Source: Gammaproteobacteria bacterium RIFOXYD12_FULL_61_37
Lineage (GTDB): Bacteria > Pseudomonadota > Gammaproteobacteria > Chromatiales > Chromatiaceae
Assembly: GCA_001801995.1 (NCBI GenBank)
Contig: MGZB01000055.1
Span: forward strand, 61,968 to 125,967
Reading direction: 5' to 3'
Length of the DNA: 64,000 nucleotides
The first letter of the stretch is position 1, and the number at the start of each line of letters is the position of its first letter. The notes under the pieces were generated by a model. The model saw only the letters and a program-made list of their open reading frames with translations. It made no database searches and was not told the origin of the DNA. This document shows, piece by piece, positions 46,039-56,733 of the stretch. Position numbers and translations under genes: made by a program.

Positions 46039-46980
46039 ATGGAATTCTTCCACAAACAGACCAACATCAACTTCATCGCCCTGCGCAAATACGCCTACGC
46101 CCTGTCCCTGGGGGCGATGCTGCTGTCCCTGGGCTCGGTGGCCCTGCGCGGCATGAACATGGGCCTCGACTTCACCGGGGGCACCCTGGTGGAGATCGCC
46201 TTCCCCGGCCCCGTCGCCACCCAGCAGGTATCTGAACAGTTGGAAAAGACGGGCCTGAGCCACTTCACCTTGCAGCACTTCGGCAGCAACCGGGAAGTCT
46301 TGTTGCGCATTCCCCCATCGGCGAAGCTGGACAAGACCCGGCTGGATCAGCAGATACTGGGCGCCTTGAACCAGGCGGGCAACGAGGGGGCCGAGATCCG
46401 CCGCATGGAGTTCGTCGGCCCGCAGGTCGGTCAGGAGCTGGTGGAGCAAGGGGGTTTGGCCGTATTGATGGCTTTGATCGGCATCGGAATTTATATCTGG
46501 CTGCGGTTCGAGCGGCGTTTCGCCATCGGGGCCATGATCGCCACCGTCCATGACCCGCTGCTGACCCTGGGCTTCTTCTCGCTTACCGGCATTCAGTTCG
46601 ACCTCACGGTGCTGGCGGCCGCCCTCGCCATCATCGGTTATTCGGTCAACGACACCATCGTGGTGTTCGACCGTATCCGCGACAACCTGCGCAAGATGCG
46701 CAAGGCCACCCCGGCCATGGTGGTCAACACCTCCGTCAACGAGACCCTGTCGCGCACCATCATGACCTCGGCCACCACCCTGCTGGTCGTGCTGGCCATG
46801 TTCTTCCTCGGCGGCCCGGAACTCTACGGCTTCTCCCTGGCCCTGATCCTCGGCATCCTGGTGGGCACCTACTCGTCCATTTACGTGGCCAGCACCGTGG
46901 CCCTGGACCTGGGGATGAACCGGGCCGACATCATGCCCAAGGACAAAGAGACCGGCGAGCCTCTGGACAACCTTCCCTGA
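46039..46980 (+). CDS. secF: Protein translocase subunit SecF
   Basis: A 313-aa inner-membrane subunit that with SecD uses the proton gradient to complete Sec-dependent export. Signatures: MNMGLDFTGGTLVEI, the periplasmic P4 domain, VLMALIGIGIYIWLRFE, ATVHDPLLTLGFFSLTGI, AAALAIIGYSVNDTIVVFDR and TSVNETLSRTIMTSATTLL. Six transmembrane segments fit the family. Normally yajC-secD-secF are adjacent; here the upstream gene is the FmdE-like one and no secD is within the window. Nothing in SecF looks damaged. Confidence 0.95.
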   Translation: MEFFHKQTNINFIALRKYAYALSLGAMLLSLGSVALRGMNMGLDFTGGTLVEIAFPGPVATQQVSEQLEKTGLSHFTLQHFGSNREVLLRIPPSAKLDKTRLDQQILGALNQAGNEGAEIRRMEFVGPQVGQELVEQGGLAVLMALIGIGIYIWLRFERRFAIGAMIATVHDPLLTLGFFSLTGIQFDLTVLAAALAIIGYSVNDTIVVFDRIRDNLRKMRKATPAMVVNTSVNETLSRTIMTSATTLLVVLAMFFLGGPELYGFSLALILGILVGTYSSIYVASTVALDLGMNRADIMPKDKETGEPLDNLP

Positions 46981-47031
46981 GACTTGGGGGCCTGAGGCTT
47001 GAGGCTTGGAACAGCCTCAAGCCCAGCTCGA

Positions 47032-47077
47032 TTCCATCCTTCTGTCCGTAACCGGTGCATCCCTGCACCACTTCTCA
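47032..47077. repeat. Short dispersed repeat GGTGCATCCCTGCACC, copy 2
   Basis: TTCCATCCTT followed by CCGGTGCATCCCTGCACC and ACTTCTC, as at 21854-21898. It lies between the ends of the convergent secF and exchanger genes. Confidence 0.6.
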
Positions 47078-48076
47078 GCTCAACGCCACCACCAGATAGG
47101 TGACATAGAGCCCCCCGTTCACCACAAGATGCCATACGCGCAATTGGCCGCGATAGACCAGCAGTCGCAGCCACGCGGCGGCCAGGAGGGTGATGATGAC
47201 GCCGGCAAGGACCTCTTTCTGGGGGACCCAGGGGGTCAGCAGGATGCCGAGGGCGGGCAGCAGCGTACCCTGGAAGACCATGGCGCCGGTGATGTTGCCG
47301 AAGGCCAGGGTATCCTTGCGCTTGCGTATCCAGAGGATGGAATTCACCTTCTCCGGCAGCTCCGTGGCGACGGGGACGATCATCAGCGACAGCACCAGGG
47401 CGGAGATGCCCAGCAAGGGAGCGGCCAGCTCGATGCCGTGGATGAAGCCCTTGGCCCCCAGCACCAGCAGCGCGAGACCCAAACCCAATTGCGTAAACAC
47501 CGTGAACCAGTTATCCGGCAGCTTCAGCCGGGCGAGGAACAGGGCATCGCCCGCCTCGGTCTGATGGCCTTCCTGCACCAGCCGCGCGGAGTCCTTGAGG
47601 GTGAGCATGACGTAGAAGAAATAGGTCAGCACCATGACCACCGCCAGCATGGCGCGGATGCCCGTGCCGTTGTGGGGCATGAAGAGGGCGATACAGGCCA
47701 GGACGAAGGCGCCGAGGAAGAAATCCAGGTCACGGGTCAGACCGCCGCGCTCCGGGGTCAATTCACCCCTGGAACCCCGCTGCTTCCAGACGGAGAGGGC
47801 CATCAGGCACAGGGAGAGGGTGGAGAGCATCAGGGGCGCCCCCAGGATGGCGCCGACGCCGATCTCCTCGTTGAGCTGCCGGTTCTCGGTGCCTGCGAAG
47901 AGGGCCAGCAGGGGCACAATGGTCTCCGGCATGGCGGTGCCCACGGCGGCGAAGATGGAGCCGGTGACCCCCTCGGAGATCTTCAACCGCTCACCCAGGT
48001 GCTCCAGGGCGTTCACGAAGACCTCGGCGGCGATCAGGATAAGGATCAAAAAGAAAAGAAGCTGCAAGACCAGCAT
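47075..48076 (-). CDS. Sodium/calcium exchanger family membrane protein
   Basis: A 333-aa member of the CaCA cation/cation antiporter superfamily with about ten hydrophobic helices. The first alpha repeat is seen in LKISEGVTGSIFAAVGTAMPETIVPLLAL and the second in LGISALVLSLMIVPVATELPEKVNS; the acidic residues in MPET and TELPE are the likely ion ligands. I chose the ATG at 48076 (MLVLQLLFFLILI); longer frames upstream are not conserved-looking. Ion specificity cannot be told. It lies downstream of hypE on the same strand. Confidence 0.88.
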   Translation of the reverse strand: MLVLQLLFFLILILIAAEVFVNALEHLGERLKISEGVTGSIFAAVGTAMPETIVPLLALFAGTENRQLNEEIGVGAILGAPLMLSTLSLCLMALSVWKQRGSRGELTPERGGLTRDLDFFLGAFVLACIALFMPHNGTGIRAMLAVVMVLTYFFYVMLTLKDSARLVQEGHQTEAGDALFLARLKLPDNWFTVFTQLGLGLALLVLGAKGFIHGIELAAPLLGISALVLSLMIVPVATELPEKVNSILWIRKRKDTLAFGNITGAMVFQGTLLPALGILLTPWVPQKEVLAGVIITLLAAAWLRLLVYRGQLRVWHLVVNGGLYVTYLVVALS

Positions 48077-48149
48077 GGTGTGAATCTCATGTAACCAGGG
48101 ATAGGGGATTCTACCAGTGTCGCGGCCCATCCCGCATTCGAGACGGAAC

Positions 48150-49159
48150 TCAACAAATCCTCGGCAACTGCTCGCCCGCGATCCAATCGACCACCCGGTG
48201 GCCGCCGAAGCGGGTCTCCATCTGGACCAGGCCGTAGGGGTCAGCCGCCACTTCGCCGATGATGGCGGCCTCGCGGCCCAGGGGATGGGCCTTCATGGCA
48301 TGCAGCACCGCCTCTGCCGCCTCGGGTGGACAGATGCAGACGAGCTTGCCTTCGTTGGCCACGTAGAGCGGGTCCAGGCCCAGCAATTCACAGGCGGCAT
48401 TCACTTCGGGCCGGATGGGGATGGCCGTCTCCCGCAGGCGCATGCCTACGCCCGACTGGCGGGCCAGTTCGTTCAGGGTGGCGGCGAGCCCGCCTCGGGT
48501 GGGGTCGCGCAGGCAGTGGATCTCCCCGGACGCGGCGACCATCGCGGCCACCAGGGTATGGAGGGCGGCGGAGTCGGACCGGATGCTGGTCTCGAACTGG
48601 AGGTTCTCCCGGCTCGACATGATGGCCACGCCGTGGTCACCCAGGGTGCCGCTGAGCAGGATCTGGTCCCCCGGCCGCGCCCGGTCGCCGGAGATCGCCA
48701 CCCCCTCCGGGACCCGGCCGATGCCGGTGGTGGTGATGAAGACGCCATCGCCCTTGCCCCGTTCCACCACCTTGGTGTCGCCGGTCACCACGGGCACGCC
48801 CGCCTCGCGGGAGGCACTGGCCATGCTGATGACGATCCGTTCCAGATCGGCCAGGGGGAAGCCCTCTTCCAGGATGAATCCCGCCGAGAGGTAGAGCGGC
48901 CAGGCCCCGGCCATGGCCACGTCGTTGATGGTGCCATGGACCGCAAGGCTGCCGATGTCGCCGCCGGGGAAGAAGAGGGGCGAGATCACATGGCCGTCGG
49001 TGCTCATCACCAGCCGGCCCGCCGCCACCTCGAAGGCTGCCTGGTCGTTGCCCTGGCGCAGCAATTCGTTGTCGAAATGCTTCAAAAACAACGACTCGAT
49101 CAGTTGGGCCATGGCCCGCCCGCCGCCGCCGTGGGTCATGTCGATCTTGTCTCGGCTGT

Positions 49160-49163
<4 letters not shown>
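48150..49163 (-). CDS. hypE: Hydrogenase expression/formation protein HypE
   Basis: Carbamoyl-dehydratase that makes the cyanide ligand of the NiFe hydrogenase active site. The 337-aa protein has the HGGGGRAM start motif, DGHVISPLFFPGGDIG, HGTINDVAMAGA, TGDTKVVERGKGDGVFI, LRDPTRGGLAATLNE and the C-terminal catalytic PRIC ending with Cys as the last residue. It overlaps hypD by ATGA. The operon order is hypA-hypB-hypC-hypD-hypE; hypF and hydrogenase genes are not in the window. Confidence 0.97.
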
Positions 49164-50289
<1,126 letters not shown>

Positions 50290-50293
<4 letters not shown>

Positions 50294-50523
50294 TTCACCG
50301 CCCCCAGCAGGCCCGCCTCGGCGAAGAGTTCCAGGGTCTGTTGGGCCTCTTCCTCGCTGATTTTGTTGAGGGCGTAGCCGACGTGAATCAGCACGTAGTC
50401 GCCGACGGCCACGTCATCCACCAGGGCCAGGGAGATCTCCTTACGCACGCCGTCGAGGGAGACCTGGGCCATGGCGTTCGATGGGTCGATAGACTCCACC
50501 CGCGCGGGGATCGCAAGACACAT
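50290..50523 (-). CDS. hypC: Hydrogenase assembly chaperone HypC/HupF
   Basis: A 77-aa chaperone that carries the iron ligand complex between HypD and the hydrogenase large subunit. The essential N-terminal MCLAIPARV is present, followed by VSLDGVRKEISLALVDDVAVGDYVLIHVGYAL and the helical tail. The ATG at 50523 is fixed by the obligatory Met-Cys start. It overlaps hypD by four bases and lies two bases after the hypB stop. Confidence 0.97.
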
Positions 50524-50525
50524 GC

Positions 50526-51314
50526 TCAGACCCCCTGGGCCGGCGCGGGCTGGCCAACCAGCGCCAGTTGGCGGCTGGCCCGGAGCCACTGATACCAGTC
50601 GGCCATGCCCTCGCCGGTCCTGGCCGAGATCTGGATCGGCTTGATGCGCGGATTGACCCGGCGGGCGTAGTCGATGCACTGCCCCAGATCGAAATCGAGA
50701 TTGGGCAGGAGGTCGATCTTGTTCAGCAGCATCAGGTCGGCGGCGTGGAACATGTCGGGGTATTTGATGGGCTTGTCCTCCCCCTCGGTGACGGAGAGGA
50801 TCACCACCTTGTGGGCCTCGCCCAGGTCGAAGGCCGCCGGGCAGACCAGATTGCCCACGTTTTCGATGAAGAGCAGGCTGCCCCGCGCCGGGTTCAAGGA
50901 CTCCAGTGCATGGCCCACCCCATGGCCGTCCAGGTGGCAGCCCTTGCCGGTGTTGATCTGGATGGCGGGCACCCCGGTGGCGCGGATGCGGTCGGCGTCG
51001 TTGCTGGTCTGCTGGTCGCCCTCGATGACGCCGAGGGCGAACTCGCCCTTGAGGTCGTTCAGGGTGCGCAGCAGCAAAGCGGTCTTGCCCGAGCCGGGGC
51101 TGGAGACCAGGTTCAGGCAATGGATGCCCCGCTCGCTGAAATAGCGCCGGTTGGCGGCGGCGTATCTGTTGTTCTCGGCCAGGATATCCTGCTCGATGCG
51201 CACCAGGCGCGACCCAGGGGCCTCGTCCCCCTGATGGTGGTGATCATGGCCATGGCCGTGATCCTGGCCCTCGATCCGGGTCTCGCCCTTGCCGCATCCG
51301 CAAACGGTACACAT
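50526..51314 (-). CDS. hypB: Hydrogenase nickel incorporation GTPase HypB
   Basis: A 262-aa GTPase that inserts nickel. The N-terminal [10 protein letters not shown] and a His-rich stretch (GHGHDHHH) store nickel. The G domain has [41 protein letters not shown] and LLNKIDLLP. The ATG at 51314 is fixed by the MCTVCGC start; the longer frame upstream runs antisense-like through hypA. A 65-bp gap with a hairpin separates it from hypA. Confidence 0.97.
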   Translation of the reverse strand: MCTVCGCGKGETRIEGQDHGHGHDHHHQGDEAPGSRLVRIEQDILAENNRYAAANRRYFSERGIHCLNLVSSPGSGKTALLLRTLNDLKGEFALGVIEGDQQTSNDADRIRATGVPAIQINTGKGCHLDGHGVGHALESLNPARGSLLFIENVGNLVCPAAFDLGEAHKVVILSVTEGEDKPIKYPDMFHAADLMLLNKIDLLPNLDFDLGQCIDYARRVNPRIKPIQISARTGEGMADWYQWLRASRQLALVGQPAPAQGV

Positions 51315-51341
51315 CGCGCACTCCAATAAATCAGGCTTGAG

Positions 51342-51371
51342 GCTGGAGGGAAGAAATCTTCCACCTCCAGC
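51342..51371. other. Inverted repeat between hypA and hypB
   Basis: GCTGGAGGGAAGA pairs with TCTTCCACCTCCAGC around two bases, with a single two-base interruption. No T-run follows on the transcribed strand, so it is more likely an mRNA-processing or attenuating hairpin than a strong terminator. Confidence 0.45.
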
Positions 51372-51379
51372 TTTCAAGA

Positions 51380-51721
51380 TTACTCCACTTCCAACTCTTT
51401 GATCCGCATCTGGTCGCCGCCGGTCACCTGCAACTGACAGCCGTCGCAGTGGGGGCATTGATCGTAACGCTGCCGGACCGGGACTGTCTCGGCGCAGGCC
51501 ATGCACCAGGCCTCGCCCGGCAGCTCGATGATCTCCAGTCCCGCCCCCTCGGCCAGGGTGCCGCGGGTCGCCACCTCGAAGCCGAAGCGCATGGCTTCCA
51601 CCTCGACAGCCGCCAAGGCGCCGATCTCCAGCCAGACCCGTATCACACGGGAATAGCCCTGTTCCTCGGCGTTCCGCTCCATGATGCGGAGCAGGGATTC
51701 GCATAGGGACAACTCATGCAT
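51380..51721 (-). CDS. hypA: Hydrogenase nickel incorporation protein HypA
   Basis: A 113-aa nickel metallochaperone working with HypB. The N-terminal nickel site [11 protein letters not shown] is present, and the zinc site is formed by WCMACAE and [36 protein letters not shown] lies between. First gene of the hyp operon; the upstream region is shared with a divergent LOG-family gene and contains a copy of the 85-bp repeat. Confidence 0.97.
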   Translation of the reverse strand: MHELSLCESLLRIMERNAEEQGYSRVIRVWLEIGALAAVEVEAMRFGFEVATRGTLAEGAGLEIIELPGEAWCMACAETVPVRQRYDQCPHCDGCQLQVTGGDQMRIKELEVE

Positions 51722-51824
51722 GGGGTTGGCTCTGCTGGGTTCATGGTCTGGTGACGAAGATGGCGAATGCCCTTGAGAGGCAAGATAGCGGAAGCGGCCG
51801 GATATTGCAGCTTGCTTCTGATTC

Positions 51825-51909
51825 CACCCCCAAAAACTCCGCTGGGCTCCGTTTTTGACCCCTCAAGGGGCAAGAAACACTTGGGGCGGCCCTGCGTGTT
51901 GCTTGAGAG
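51825..51909 (-). repeat. 85-bp palindromic dispersed repeat, copy 3
   Basis: Same unit and orientation as copy 1 at 3631-3715, differing at a handful of bases (for example GCTGGGCTCC for GCTGCGCTTC). It lies in the divergent promoter region between hypA and the LOG-family gene and contains the same AAGAAACAC/GTGTT-type hairpin, slightly degraded. Confidence 0.85.
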
Positions 51910-51989
51910 GAACTTTTTCAGGTCTAGCCCTTTGAGTTCGGTTCGGGGAGGATGGAGAATAGGGTGCTTTGAAGATAACGAGCAGTGGA

Positions 51990-52673
51990 ATGGAAGATTT
52001 ACAGACATCCGAGGCCTGGCGCATCTTCCGCATCCAGGCGGAGTTGATCGACGGCATCGAGACACTGAATTACGTGGGACCGGCGGTCTCTCTCTTCGGC
52101 AGTTCCCGCACCGGCCCCGGCGATCCTTATTACAAGGCGGCGGTCGAGGTGGCCCAGGGCCTTGCCGACAACGGTTTCTCCGTGATCACGGGGGGCGGTC
52201 CCGGCATCATGGAGGCAGGCAACCGGGGGGCCAAGGAGGGCAAGGGACAATCCATCGGGCTGAACATCCATTTGCCGAGGGAACAGCATCCCAACGACTT
52301 CCAGGACCTGAGCCTCCACTTTCGCTACTTCTTCGTGCGCAAGCTGATGTTCGTGAAGTACGCCATGGCCTATGTCATCTTCCCCGGCGGCTTCGGCACC
52401 ATGGACGAGCTGTTCGAGTCCCTGACCCTGATGCAGACCAACAAGATCCGCCGCTTCCCGGTGGTGCTGTTTGGTCGCGATTATTGGTCCGGCCTGGTCG
52501 CCTGGATGCGGGATAAGATGCTGGGTGACGGCAATATCGACGAAAAGGACTTCGATCTCTTCGCCATCGTCGATGACCCGCTGGATGTGGTGCGGATCAT
52601 CGAGTCCTTCCGTGAGAGGATGCAGCTGGATGTGGTGGAACTCAGCCGCCGCATGACCGATCAGACACCCTGA
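51990..52673 (+). CDS. LOG family protein (TIGR00730 type Rossmann fold)
   Basis: A 227-aa protein with the nucleotide-binding motif VSLFGSSRTGPGDPYY, ITGGGPGIMEAGNRGAKEG and the hallmark PGGFGTMDELFE. Family members are cytokinin-activating LOG enzymes or nucleotide 5'-monophosphate nucleosidases related to PpnN. I prefer the ATG at 51990 (MEDLQTSEAWRIFRI) over a TTG at 51969. Thirty bases separate it from gpmI, so the two may be co-transcribed. Substrate not determinable. Confidence 0.9.
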   Translation: MEDLQTSEAWRIFRIQAELIDGIETLNYVGPAVSLFGSSRTGPGDPYYKAAVEVAQGLADNGFSVITGGGPGIMEAGNRGAKEGKGQSIGLNIHLPREQHPNDFQDLSLHFRYFFVRKLMFVKYAMAYVIFPGGFGTMDELFESLTLMQTNKIRRFPVVLFGRDYWSGLVAWMRDKMLGDGNIDEKDFDLFAIVDDPLDVVRIIESFRERMQLDVVELSRRMTDQTP

Positions 52674-52703
52674 AACCGCTATTCCGAGAGTTCAGCCAAC
52701 ATT

Positions 52704-54266
52704 ATGAGCAATAAAAACGGCGCACCCCGCCGCCCCGTGGCCTTGATCGTTTTGGACGGCTTCGGGGTCAATCCCGGCAAGGCCAACAACGCGGTCTACT
52801 TGGCGCGGACCCCCAATCTGGATCGCTACCTGGCCAGCCACCCCCACACCACCCTGGATGCCTCGGGTCATGCGGTCGGTCTGCCGCTGGGACAGATGGG
52901 TAACTCCGAGGTAGGGCACCTGACCCTGGGGGCCGGGCATCTGATCCGGCAGGATCTGGTCTGCATCGACGACAGCATCCGCGACCACAGCTTCGAGCGG
53001 AATCCCGCCCTGGTGGCGGCGGTCGAGGGGGCTGCCGCGTCCGGACGGCCGATTCATCTGGCGGGTCTGGTCTCCGAGGGCGGGGTGCATAGCCATATGC
53101 GCCATATCCATGCCCTGATCGATCTCTGTAAACAGCACGGCGTCCCGCCCCTGCTGCACATGATTACTGACGGGCGTGACACCCCGCCCCAAACGGCCCT
53201 GACCGATGCCATCGACTTGCAGGAACGGCTGGATCGGGCAGGGGGCCGGGTGGCCACGGTCATCGGCCGCTATTACGCCATGGACCGGGACCACCGCTGG
53301 GACCGGACCGAGGCGGCCTGGCGCGCCATGGTGCTGGCCGAAGGGGAACGGGCCGAGGGCGCCCGGCAGGCCATCAAGGCGTCTTATGGCGAAGGAGTGA
53401 ACGATGAATTCATCCGTCCCCGAGTGATCGGCGATTATCAGGGGATGCAGGATGGCGACAGCCTCATCTTCTTCAATTTCCGCAAGGACCGTCCCCGCCA
53501 GATCCTTTCCGCCCTCTTCAAAGAAGACTTCGCCGACTTTACCCGCCCCCGTTTCCCCCGGCTCCACATCACCTGCATGATGGCCTACGACCGGACCTTC
53601 GGCCTGCCCTATGCCTTTGAGCCAGAGAAGCCCAAGGCAAGCCTGACGCGGACGATCAGCGAGGCGGGCATCCGCCAGTTCCATTGCGCCGAGACCGAGA
53701 AATACGCCCACGTCACCTTCTTCTTCAACGGCGGCAGTCCGGACTGCCTGCCGGGGGAGGTCCACAAGCTGATCCCCTCGCCCAGGGTCGCCACCTACGA
53801 CCTCAAGCCGGAGATGAGCGCCTTCGAGGTGGCCGATGCCGTGGTGGAGGCGATCCAAAGCGGGGAGTACGGCTTTGTCCTGGTCAACTTCGCCAACGGC
53901 GACATGGTGGGTCATACCGCCGTGCCCGAGGCCGTGGTTGCAGCAGTCGAGGCCCTGGACAAGGCGGTTGGCCAGGTCCTGGACGCGGCCGTGGCGAGCG
54001 GCTATTCGGTGATCTTGTCAGCGGATCATGGCAATTGCGAGGAAATGATCGACCCCGCGACCCAATCACCGCATACCCAGCACACGGCTTACCCCGTGCC
54101 CTGTCTGGTGATCGACGAGGTCCCCTGGCAATTGGCGACCGGTGGCGGTATCGCCAACATAGCGCCGACGGTGCTGGAACTCATGGGGCTTCCCCGCCCG
54201 CCGGAGATGCTCGATTCCCTGCTGTTGCAGCCCGTCAGCGGGGGCGGACAGGGTCAATATCCCTAA
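52704..54266 (+). CDS. gpmI: 2,3-bisphosphoglycerate-independent phosphoglycerate mutase
   Basis: A 520-aa manganese enzyme interconverting 3- and 2-phosphoglycerate. Signatures: ALIVLDGFGVNP, the catalytic Ser in QMGNSEVGHLTLGAG, HMITDGRDTPPQTA, DRDHRWDRTEAAW, NFRKDRPRQI, the metal site NFANGDMVGHT and SADHGNCEEM, then THHT-like QHTAYPVPCLV. Length and motifs are complete. A truncated toxin gene is fused in a different frame across its stop codon. Confidence 0.97.
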   Translation: MSNKNGAPRRPVALIVLDGFGVNPGKANNAVYLARTPNLDRYLASHPHTTLDASGHAVGLPLGQMGNSEVGHLTLGAGHLIRQDLVCIDDSIRDHSFERNPALVAAVEGAAASGRPIHLAGLVSEGGVHSHMRHIHALIDLCKQHGVPPLLHMITDGRDTPPQTALTDAIDLQERLDRAGGRVATVIGRYYAMDRDHRWDRTEAAWRAMVLAEGERAEGARQAIKASYGEGVNDEFIRPRVIGDYQGMQDGDSLIFFNFRKDRPRQILSALFKEDFADFTRPRFPRLHITCMMAYDRTFGLPYAFEPEKPKASLTRTISEAGIRQFHCAETEKYAHVTFFFNGGSPDCLPGEVHKLIPSPRVATYDLKPEMSAFEVADAVVEAIQSGEYGFVLVNFANGDMVGHTAVPEAVVAAVEALDKAVGQVLDAAVASGYSVILSADHGNCEEMIDPATQSPHTQHTAYPVPCLVIDEVPWQLATGGGIANIAPTVLELMGLPRPPEMLDSLLLQPVSGGGQGQYP

Positions 54267-54426
54267 GCCGGACGAGCCGGAGCCCATCCCATTGGGCTAC
54301 AGTCCTACATTTCTGATAGCTTCGACGTTCGATCCTGATGTGCCAAGATGCCACGTCATCACGGTCTATCGCCCGGACCTCGACCATTTTGAGGATGATT
54401 TGAAAACGCGGAGGATCAAAAGATGA
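54267..54426 (+). pseudogene. DUF4258-type toxin, truncated at the 5' end
   Basis: An open frame without any start codon, reading LGYSPTFLIASTFDPDVPRC then HVITVYRPDLDHFEDDLKTR and RIKR before TGA 54424-54426. The ITVYRPD...WEDDFKTR-like ending is typical of DUF4258 toxins that precede YgiT-type antitoxins. The N-terminal half is missing; the open frame simply runs back into gpmI. Its stop overlaps the antitoxin ATG, which is the normal arrangement for these pairs. Confidence 0.68.
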
Positions 54427-54674
54427 GAGACGAAAATGGCGCCTGTCCATTGTGCGGAGGCCGCAAGGAGGCTGGCCGGACCAGGGTCAGTTTCGACCTG
54501 GAGTTCGGCGTGGTCGTCGTGCGCCATGTCCCTGCCCTCGTCTGCGATCAGTGCGGGGAGAACTGGCTTGAGGATCGGGTCGCCGAGCAGCTTGAGGCGC
54601 TTGTCCGGCGGGCGCGAGAGAACCATCCTGTGGTGGAAGTGGCCGATTGGGACGAGATGGGAAAGGCCGCCTGA
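54423..54674 (+). CDS. YgiT-type zinc-finger (MqsA-like) antitoxin
   Basis: An 83-aa protein with paired zinc-binding motifs GACPLCGGR and PALVCDQCGENWLED, separated by the strand VSFDLEFGVVVVRHVP. This is the N-terminal zinc domain of MqsA/YgiT; the DNA-binding HTH domain of full MqsA is absent, as in the short YgiT-type antitoxins paired with DUF4258 toxins. The upstream toxin gene is truncated, so this antitoxin appears orphaned. Confidence 0.85.
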   Translation: MRDENGACPLCGGRKEAGRTRVSFDLEFGVVVVRHVPALVCDQCGENWLEDRVAEQLEALVRRARENHPVVEVADWDEMGKAA

Positions 54675-54849
54675 ACTCGCAGATCGGCCTTATCCATCCG
54701 TGAAACGCCTCTGAAACCCGCCAGCGGGGGCAGATCGGCCATTTACGGATAATCCGCCTTGCCCTTCTTGATCTTTTGGTTTGATCTTTTGGCGGGCGAT
54801 ACCCGAGTCTATCGGTTAAGATCGGACCTTTCACTCCGAGCCAAGGAAC

Positions 54850-56733
54850 ATGAGCGAGTCCCCGTCGCCTGATGAAAGATACCCGCTATTGCGGCAACTG
54901 GATGACCCGGAGGATTTGCGCCGTCTGGAGCCCAAGCAACTGCCCCTCCTGGCGGAGGAGCTGCGGGACTACCTGATCCAGACCGTCTCCCGGACCGGCG
55001 GGCATCTGGCCGCCGGGCTCGGCGTGGTCGAGCTGACCCTTGCCCTGCACAGCATCTTCAATACCCCCGACGACCGTCTGGTGTGGGATGTGGGTCATCA
55101 GGCCTACCCGCACAAGATCCTCACCGGTCGCCGCGACCGCATGGAGACTCTGCGGCAGAGGGGCGGGATATCTGGCTTTCCCAAGCGTTGCGAATCCCCC
55201 TACGACACCTTCGGCGTGGGCCACTCCAGCACCTCCATCAGTGCTGCCCTGGGCATGGCCCTCGCCGCTAAGGCGTCCGGTGAGCACCGGTGCGCCATCG
55301 CCGTGATCGGCGACGGTGCACTTTCCGGCGGCATGGCCCTGGAGGCCTTGAACCACGCGGGCTCCATACCGGGCATCAACCTGCTGGTCATCCTCAACGA
55401 CAACGACATGTCCATCTCCAAGCCGGTCGGGGCGGTCAGCAACTACCTGGCGCGGGTCCTTTCCAGCCGCTTCTACAACAGCGTGCGCGACGGCAGCAAG
55501 GCCACCCTGGGCCGCATCCCCGGCATGCGCAACTTCATGGGGCGCTGGGAAGAGCACATGAAGGGCATGGTGATGCCGGGCACCTTCTTCGAGGAGTTGG
55601 GATTCACTTACATCGGCCCGGTGGATGGCCACGACCTGGGTAATCTCCTGACCACCCTGGGCAACATGAGAAACATGCACGGCCCGCGCCTGCTCCATGT
55701 GGTGACCCAGAAGGGCAAGGGCTACCGCCCGGCCGAGAGCGACCCTTGTGTCTATCACGGGGTGACGCCCTTCGATCCCGATACGGGGGAGATGAACGGA
55801 GCCGGTGGCAAGCTCACCTACACCAAGGTCTTCGGTCAATGGCTCTGCGATGCAGCCGAGGCAGACGAGCGTCTGACGGCCATCACCCCCGCCATGTGCG
55901 AGGGCTCCGGCATGGTGGAGTTCTCCAAGCGATTCCCCGGCCGTTTCTTCGATGTGGGCATCGCCGAGCAGCACGCCGTCACCCTGGCGGCCGGCATGGC
56001 CTGCGACGGCCTCAAGCCGGTGGTGGCCATCTATTCGAGCTTCCTGCAACGGGCCTACGATCAGTTGGTACACGATATCGCCCTGCAAAACCTGGATGTC
56101 ACCTTTGCCATCGACCGCGCCGGGCTGGTGGGGGCGGACGGTCCCACCCACGCGGGTTCTTTCGACCTGGCCTACTGCCGCAATATTCCAAACCTGATAC
56201 TCATGGCCCCCGCCGACGAGTCAGAGTGCCGGCTCATGCTCCAGACCGCCTATGAATACGAGGGTCCGGCGCTGGTACGCTACCCCCGTGGCACCGGCCC
56301 CGGCGTGGCAATGGAATCCGGCCTGGGGACCCTGCCGGTCGGCAAGGGTGAGATCAGGCGCCAGGGCAAGCGGTTGGCCCTGCTCGCTTTCGGCGCTCCG
56401 CTGGCGGTGGCCCTGGAGGTGGCGGAGCAGCTCAACGCCACGGTGGCCAACATGCGCTTCGTCAAACCCATGGACGAACAGCTTCTGGCGGAACTGGCCG
56501 ATAGCCATGAACTGCTGCTGACCCTGGAGGAGAACAGCATCCAGGGCGGCGCCGGTTCCGCCGTCAACGAATGGCTGGCCGCCACCGGCAGGGTCAAACG
56601 TATCCTCAACCTGGGCCTGCCCGATCGCTTCATCGAACAGGGCACCCAGGCCGAACAGTGGCGCGACGCCGGCCTGGATGCCGCCTCGGTGCTGGCGGCG
56701 GCACGGGCGCTGCTGGGCGATCACTCGGGTTAG
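54850..56733 (+). CDS. dxs: 1-deoxy-D-xylulose-5-phosphate synthase
   Basis: A 627-aa thiamine-diphosphate enzyme making DXP from pyruvate and glyceraldehyde 3-phosphate, first step of the MEP isoprenoid pathway. Signatures: [36 protein letters not shown], the ThDP motif [20 protein letters not shown] to [16 protein letters not shown], the transketolase region [17 protein letters not shown] and [20 protein letters not shown]. Complete. The AEC transporter starts directly after its stop. Confidence 0.97.
   Translation: MSESPSPDERYPLLRQLDDPEDLRRLEPKQLPLLAEELRDYLIQTVSRTGGHLAAGLGVVELTLALHSIFNTPDDRLVWDVGHQAYPHKILTGRRDRMETLRQRGGISGFPKRCESPYDTFGVGHSSTSISAALGMALAAKASGEHRCAIAVIGDGALSGGMALEALNHAGSIPGINLLVILNDNDMSISKPVGAVSNYLARVLSSRFYNSVRDGSKATLGRIPGMRNFMGRWEEHMKGMVMPGTFFEELGFTYIGPVDGHDLGNLLTTLGNMRNMHGPRLLHVVTQKGKGYRPAESDPCVYHGVTPFDPDTGEMNGAGGKLTYTKVFGQWLCDAAEADERLTAITPAMCEGSGMVEFSKRFPGRFFDVGIAEQHAVTLAAGMACDGLKPVVAIYSSFLQRAYDQLVHDIALQNLDVTFAIDRAGLVGADGPTHAGSFDLAYCRNIPNLILMAPADESECRLMLQTAYEYEGPALVRYPRGTGPGVAMESGLGTLPVGKGEIRRQGKRLALLAFGAPLAVALEVAEQLNATVANMRFVKPMDEQLLAELADSHELLLTLEENSIQGGAGSAVNEWLAATGRVKRILNLGLPDRFIEQGTQAEQWRDAGLDAASVLAAARALLGDHSG

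Noticed and set aside
51643..52065. Minus-strand open frame that includes repeat copy 3 and continues into the hypA start region
   Set aside because: It overlaps hypA and the LOG-family gene in other frames, has no family resemblance outside the repeat, and is explained by the repeat's open phase.
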